Notes under the pieces: model-generated
Databases searched by the model: none
Seen by the model: only the letters and a program-made list of their open reading frames with translations
Told to the model about the DNA's origin: nothing
NCBI GenBank assembly: GCA_946406305.1
Contig: CAMJKC010000057.1
Location: 1-9,539, forward strand
Direction: 5' to 3'
Length of the DNA: 9,539 nt
DNA from: an uncultured Lachnospiraceae bacterium
Lineage (GTDB): Bacteria; Bacillota; Clostridia; Lachnospirales; Lachnospiraceae
In this document: piece after piece, positions 7,265 through 9,539 of the stretch
How positions within the stretch are numbered: position 1 is the first letter of the stretch
Layout: each line of letters begins with the position of its first letter
Program-made: the position numbers and the translations under genes

Positions 7265-9115
7265 ATGGGGTGGATGCAGACTTTGGCAGAAACTTATGAT
7301 AAATGTAAAAGTGAAGTGGGAAAAATTAACTATAATGATAAAGGACAACTTGTTGTTTTGCTACCAATAGCACATAGCATAAACAATGCAGAACTGGAAA
7401 TCATGTTAGATGAAAAATCAAATATTATTGATGTTAGAAAATTAGGTAAAGAAGAACAACAAACGATAATGCCAGTTACAGAAGATTCACAAGCACGAAG
7501 TAGTGGCGTGGCACCAATGCCACTTTATGATAATATTACTTATATAGCTGGAGATTTTAAAAAGTTTTCTGATGATGTAAAAAAAAATGAACGTTACAGC
7601 AGTTATATTGCCGAATTGAAAAAATGGGCTGAAGATCCAAAGTCTCATAAAGATATAAAAGTAGTATATGCTTATTTAAAAAAAGGAACTTTAATAAATG
7701 ACTTAATGACAAAGAAAGTATTTGATAATGTGGAAGATATTATTAATATGCAAGGAATGATTCGATTTAAGGTTAAATATAATAATAATGATTTAGTAAT
7801 ACCTCCATTTGAAAACAAAGAAGTATTTAATAATTATATTGAGTACTTTAACAGAATAATAAGTAATGGAAAAATTGATATTGATTATATTTCTGGCAAA
7901 GAAGATTATATTGCACAAAAGTTACCATCAAAAATACGAAACACAGCTGATAATGCAAGATTGATATCTTCAAATGATATACAGGGATATACATACAGGG
8001 GACGTTTTTTGACAGCTGATGAAGTTACAACTTTATCATTTGAATTATCGCAAAAGGCACATAATTCTTTAAGGTGGTTAATACAAAAACAAGGTTATAG
8101 AAATGGCAGTGAAGTAATAGTTGTGTTTGGTGTTGAAAGTGAAACAAAAATAAGAAATCCATTAATTGAAGACTTTATATTACCTTTAAATGAAGAAATT
8201 GATACAAATGAAAAATATGCAAAATGTATTAATGAAAGTATAAAAGGATTTTATCCATTAAATAAAACTGATAGAGAAAAAGTTGTTGTTATTGCAGTTG
8301 ATACATCAGATGGTGCATCTCAAGGAAGATTGGCAATAACATACTATAATGAATTTAGTAAATCTGAATTTAGAGATAATATAGAAAAATGGTATAATGA
8401 ATTTGCATGGATATTAAGATTTAAGGATGAATATTTTAAAGGAACGCCTAATATTAAAGATATTGTAAATGTTGCATATGGTGTTCAAGGTTCAGAGAAG
8501 TATTTAAGTGTAACTAATGATAGTTTTTTTAAAAAAACGATTGATAGACTTTTACCATGTATTGTCCAGCATAAGAGGATTCCTAAAGATATTGTTATTT
8601 CAGCAGTAGAAAAATTGAATAATCCTTTATCAACAGATGATAATTTGTTTGATATAAAATTAAGAGTAACATGTGCTTTAATAAGAAAATATTATATAGA
8701 TTATAAAAAGGAGGTTATAGAAATGGCATTAGACAAAGAAAAAACTGATAGAAGTTATTTATTTGGACGACTTCTTGCATTAACTGATGATATTGAAAGT
8801 TATGCTATATATAAGGAGGGAAGTGCAAGAGAAACAAATGCAAAAAGATATTGGAGTATGTTTAAGAGAAAACCTGCTAGCACATATGAATTATTAAGAG
8901 AAAAAATACAATCGTATTTAAACAAATTACATGGAGGCATAACAAACAAATATGAAACTGAAGTGTTGCAAATAATGGAAATGTTATCTGAAAGCAATTC
9001 ATTTAATAATAACCAATTAAATGAACAATATATACTTGGATATTATTTGCAAATGGATGAGTTAAAAAATAATCGTAAAAAAAATAATGAAATGGAGGAA
9101 AGTGAAAATGAGTAG
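7265..9115 (+). CDS. cas8c: CRISPR-associated Cas8c (Csd1), large Cascade subunit
   Basis: Cas8c recognises the PAM and opens the target duplex in the type I-C effector complex. The 616-aa length is normal for the family. The N-terminus MGWMQTLAETYDKC has the MGW-x-Q-x-L-x-ETYD opening of Csd1 proteins, which fixes the start at 7265; an AAGGAGG SD (7253-7259) lies 5 nt upstream. Further typical blocks are LPIAHSINNAELEI (33-46) and the PVTEDSQARSSG..PMPLYDN region (70-90). The last 130 residues are alpha-helical in character and can also be made separately as Cas11c from the internal start M487. It follows cas5c by 14 nt and overlaps cas7c by 8 nt. An A9 run sits at 7579-7587. No disruption is seen. 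Confidence 0.95.
   Translation: MGWMQTLAETYDKCKSEVGKINYNDKGQLVVLLPIAHSINNAELEIMLDEKSNIIDVRKLGKEEQQTIMPVTEDSQARSSGVAPMPLYDNITYIAGDFKKFSDDVKKNERYSSYIAELKKWAEDPKSHKDIKVVYAYLKKGTLINDLMTKKVFDNVEDIINMQGMIRFKVKYNNNDLVIPPFENKEVFNNYIEYFNRIISNGKIDIDYISGKEDYIAQKLPSKIRNTADNARLISSNDIQGYTYRGRFLTADEVTTLSFELSQKAHNSLRWLIQKQGYRNGSEVIVVFGVESETKIRNPLIEDFILPLNEEIDTNEKYAKCINESIKGFYPLNKTDREKVVVIAVDTSDGASQGRLAITYYNEFSKSEFRDNIEKWYNEFAWILRFKDEYFKGTPNIKDIVNVAYGVQGSEKYLSVTNDSFFKKTIDRLLPCIVQHKRIPKDIVISAVEKLNNPLSTDDNLFDIKLRVTCALIRKYYIDYKKEVIEMALDKEKTDRSYLFGRLLALTDDIESYAIYKEGSARETNAKRYWSMFKRKPASTYELLREKIQSYLNKLHGGITNKYETEVLQIMEMLSESNSFNNNQLNEQYILGYYLQMDELKNNRKKNNEMEESENE
8708..8714 (+). promoter_or_regulatory. Internal ribosome binding site for Cas11c within cas8c
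   Basis: AAGGAGG lies 8 nt before an in-frame ATG (8723). It is as strong as the SDs of cas5c and cas8c, far stronger than needed for the codons it overlaps (Lys-Lys-Glu-Val), and correctly spaced. Another AAGGAGG at 8813-8819 is not followed by an in-frame start. Confidence 0.85.
8723..9115 (+). CDS. cas11c: Cas11c small subunit, internal translation product of cas8c
   Basis: This 130-aa protein is in frame with cas8c (residues 487-616) and ends at the same stop. It begins MALDKEKTDRSYLFGRLLAL and is rich in charged helices, as expected of a Cas11 helical bundle. It is known that type I-C systems make Cas11 from an internal start in cas8c, and two copies sit in the belly of the complex, supporting non-target strand binding and R-loop stability. 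Here the sequence shows a strong SD (8708-8714) with 8-nt spacing. The RLLALTDDIE stretch near the start and the YWSMFKRKPASTYELL stretch match the conserved C-terminal part of Csd1 proteins as I remember it. The C-terminal tail (about 115-130) is acidic and low in complexity. Confidence 0.85.
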   Translation: MALDKEKTDRSYLFGRLLALTDDIESYAIYKEGSARETNAKRYWSMFKRKPASTYELLREKIQSYLNKLHGGITNKYETEVLQIMEMLSESNSFNNNQLNEQYILGYYLQMDELKNNRKKNNEMEESENE

Positions 9116-9539
9116 TTTTACAAACAAAATTGATTTTGCAGTATTTTTTACTGTAAATAAGGCAAATCCAAATGGTGATCCATTGAATGGAAATAGACCA
9201 AGAGAAGATTTTGAAGGCTATGGTGAATTATCTGATGTATGTATAAAGAGAAAAATTAGAAATAGACTTCAAGATATGGGAGAAGAAATTTTTGTTCAAT
9301 CAAATGATAGAGCTAATGATGGATTTAAGAGTTTGAAAGAAAGATCAGATAGTATAAGAGAAAAAAATGAAAATGAAGAAACTCTTGCAAAGAAATCATG
9401 TGAGAAATGGATGGATGTTAGAAGTTTTGGACAAGTATTTGCTTTTAAGGGAGATAAATTATCTTTAGGTGTTAGAGGACCTGTGTCAGTTCAGACAGCT
9501 GTGAGTGTTGAACCAATTGAAATAACAACAATGCAGATA
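9108..9539 (+). CDS. cas7c: CRISPR-associated Cas7c (Csd2), backbone subunit, partial
   Basis: Cas7c polymerises along the crRNA spacer to form the Cascade backbone. The first 144 codons are present and the gene runs off the right edge. Family blocks are clear: KANPNGDPLNGNRPR (18-32), DVRSFGQVFAF (103-113) and GVRGPVSVQ (121-129), all characteristic of the Csd2/Csh2 group. The start overlaps the end of cas8c by 8 nt in a different frame, and a GGAGG (9094-9098) lies 9 nt upstream inside the cas8c coding sequence. This tight coupling suits a subunit needed in several copies per complex. About half of the usual length of roughly 280-300 aa is missing only because of the window end; no internal defect is seen. 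Confidence 0.95.
   Translation, partial: MSSFTNKIDFAVFFTVNKANPNGDPLNGNRPREDFEGYGELSDVCIKRKIRNRLQDMGEEIFVQSNDRANDGFKSLKERSDSIREKNENEETLAKKSCEKWMDVRSFGQVFAFKGDKLSLGVRGPVSVQTAVSVEPIEITTMQI

Noticed and set aside
8524..8537. T7A7 tract resembling a terminator
   Set aside because: It is inside cas8c coding for Phe-Phe-Lys-Lys and has no GC-rich stem.
8813..8825. Second AAGGAGG in the cas8c 3' part followed by a GTG
   Set aside because: The GTG at 8823 is out of frame and opens only a short frame; the bases are explained by the Lys-Glu-Gly codons of Cas8c.

Overview
The window is very AT-rich and uses AGA and ATA codons, strong AGGAGG-type Shine-Dalgarno (SD) sites and the standard code (TGA acts as a stop). 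This points to a low-GC Firmicute, most likely a Clostridia member (Clostridium or Peptostreptococcaceae type). The species cannot be fixed from sequence alone. All credible genes lie on the + strand.

Left part (1-3912) is chromosomal or accessory cargo. A consensus-like sigma-A promoter (TTGATA, 17 bp, TATAAT) drives an AgcS-family sodium:alanine/glycine symporter. Next comes a membrane-anchored NERD-domain protein, a putative PD-(D/E)XK nuclease. A short intergenic region after it carries what looks like the leftover 3' end of a second, related gene. Then follow a hemerythrin-like HHE metal-binding protein and, overlapping it by 4 nt, a winged-helix protein resembling the AlkZ-related family.

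The 154 bp at 3913-4066 hold no intact gene. They contain short frame-broken peptides suggesting a decayed ORF, and only weak promoter-like sequence.

Right part (4067-9539) is the interference module of a type I-C CRISPR-Cas system in canonical order: cas3 (HD nuclease plus SF2 helicase), cas5c (crRNA-processing endonuclease), cas8c (large subunit) and cas7c (backbone), the last cut by the window edge. The genes are separated by 10 and 14 nt or overlap by 8 nt. Inside cas8c a strong SD and an in-frame ATG define a 130-aa C-terminal product, the small subunit Cas11c. The locus can therefore make every Cascade/I-C part: Cas5c cuts the repeat RNA and stays on the crRNA, Cas7c coats the guide, Cas8c and Cas11c recognise PAM and stabilise the R-loop, and Cas3 degrades the target. 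The adaptation genes (cas4-cas1-cas2) and the repeat array are not in the window and would be expected downstream.

The CRISPR system itself is a known type. The most interesting points are the clear hidden Cas11c start, the contrast between strong SDs for Cascade subunits and a weak one for cas3, the NERD protein with a neighbouring gene remnant, and the coupled hemerythrin/AlkZ-related pair.
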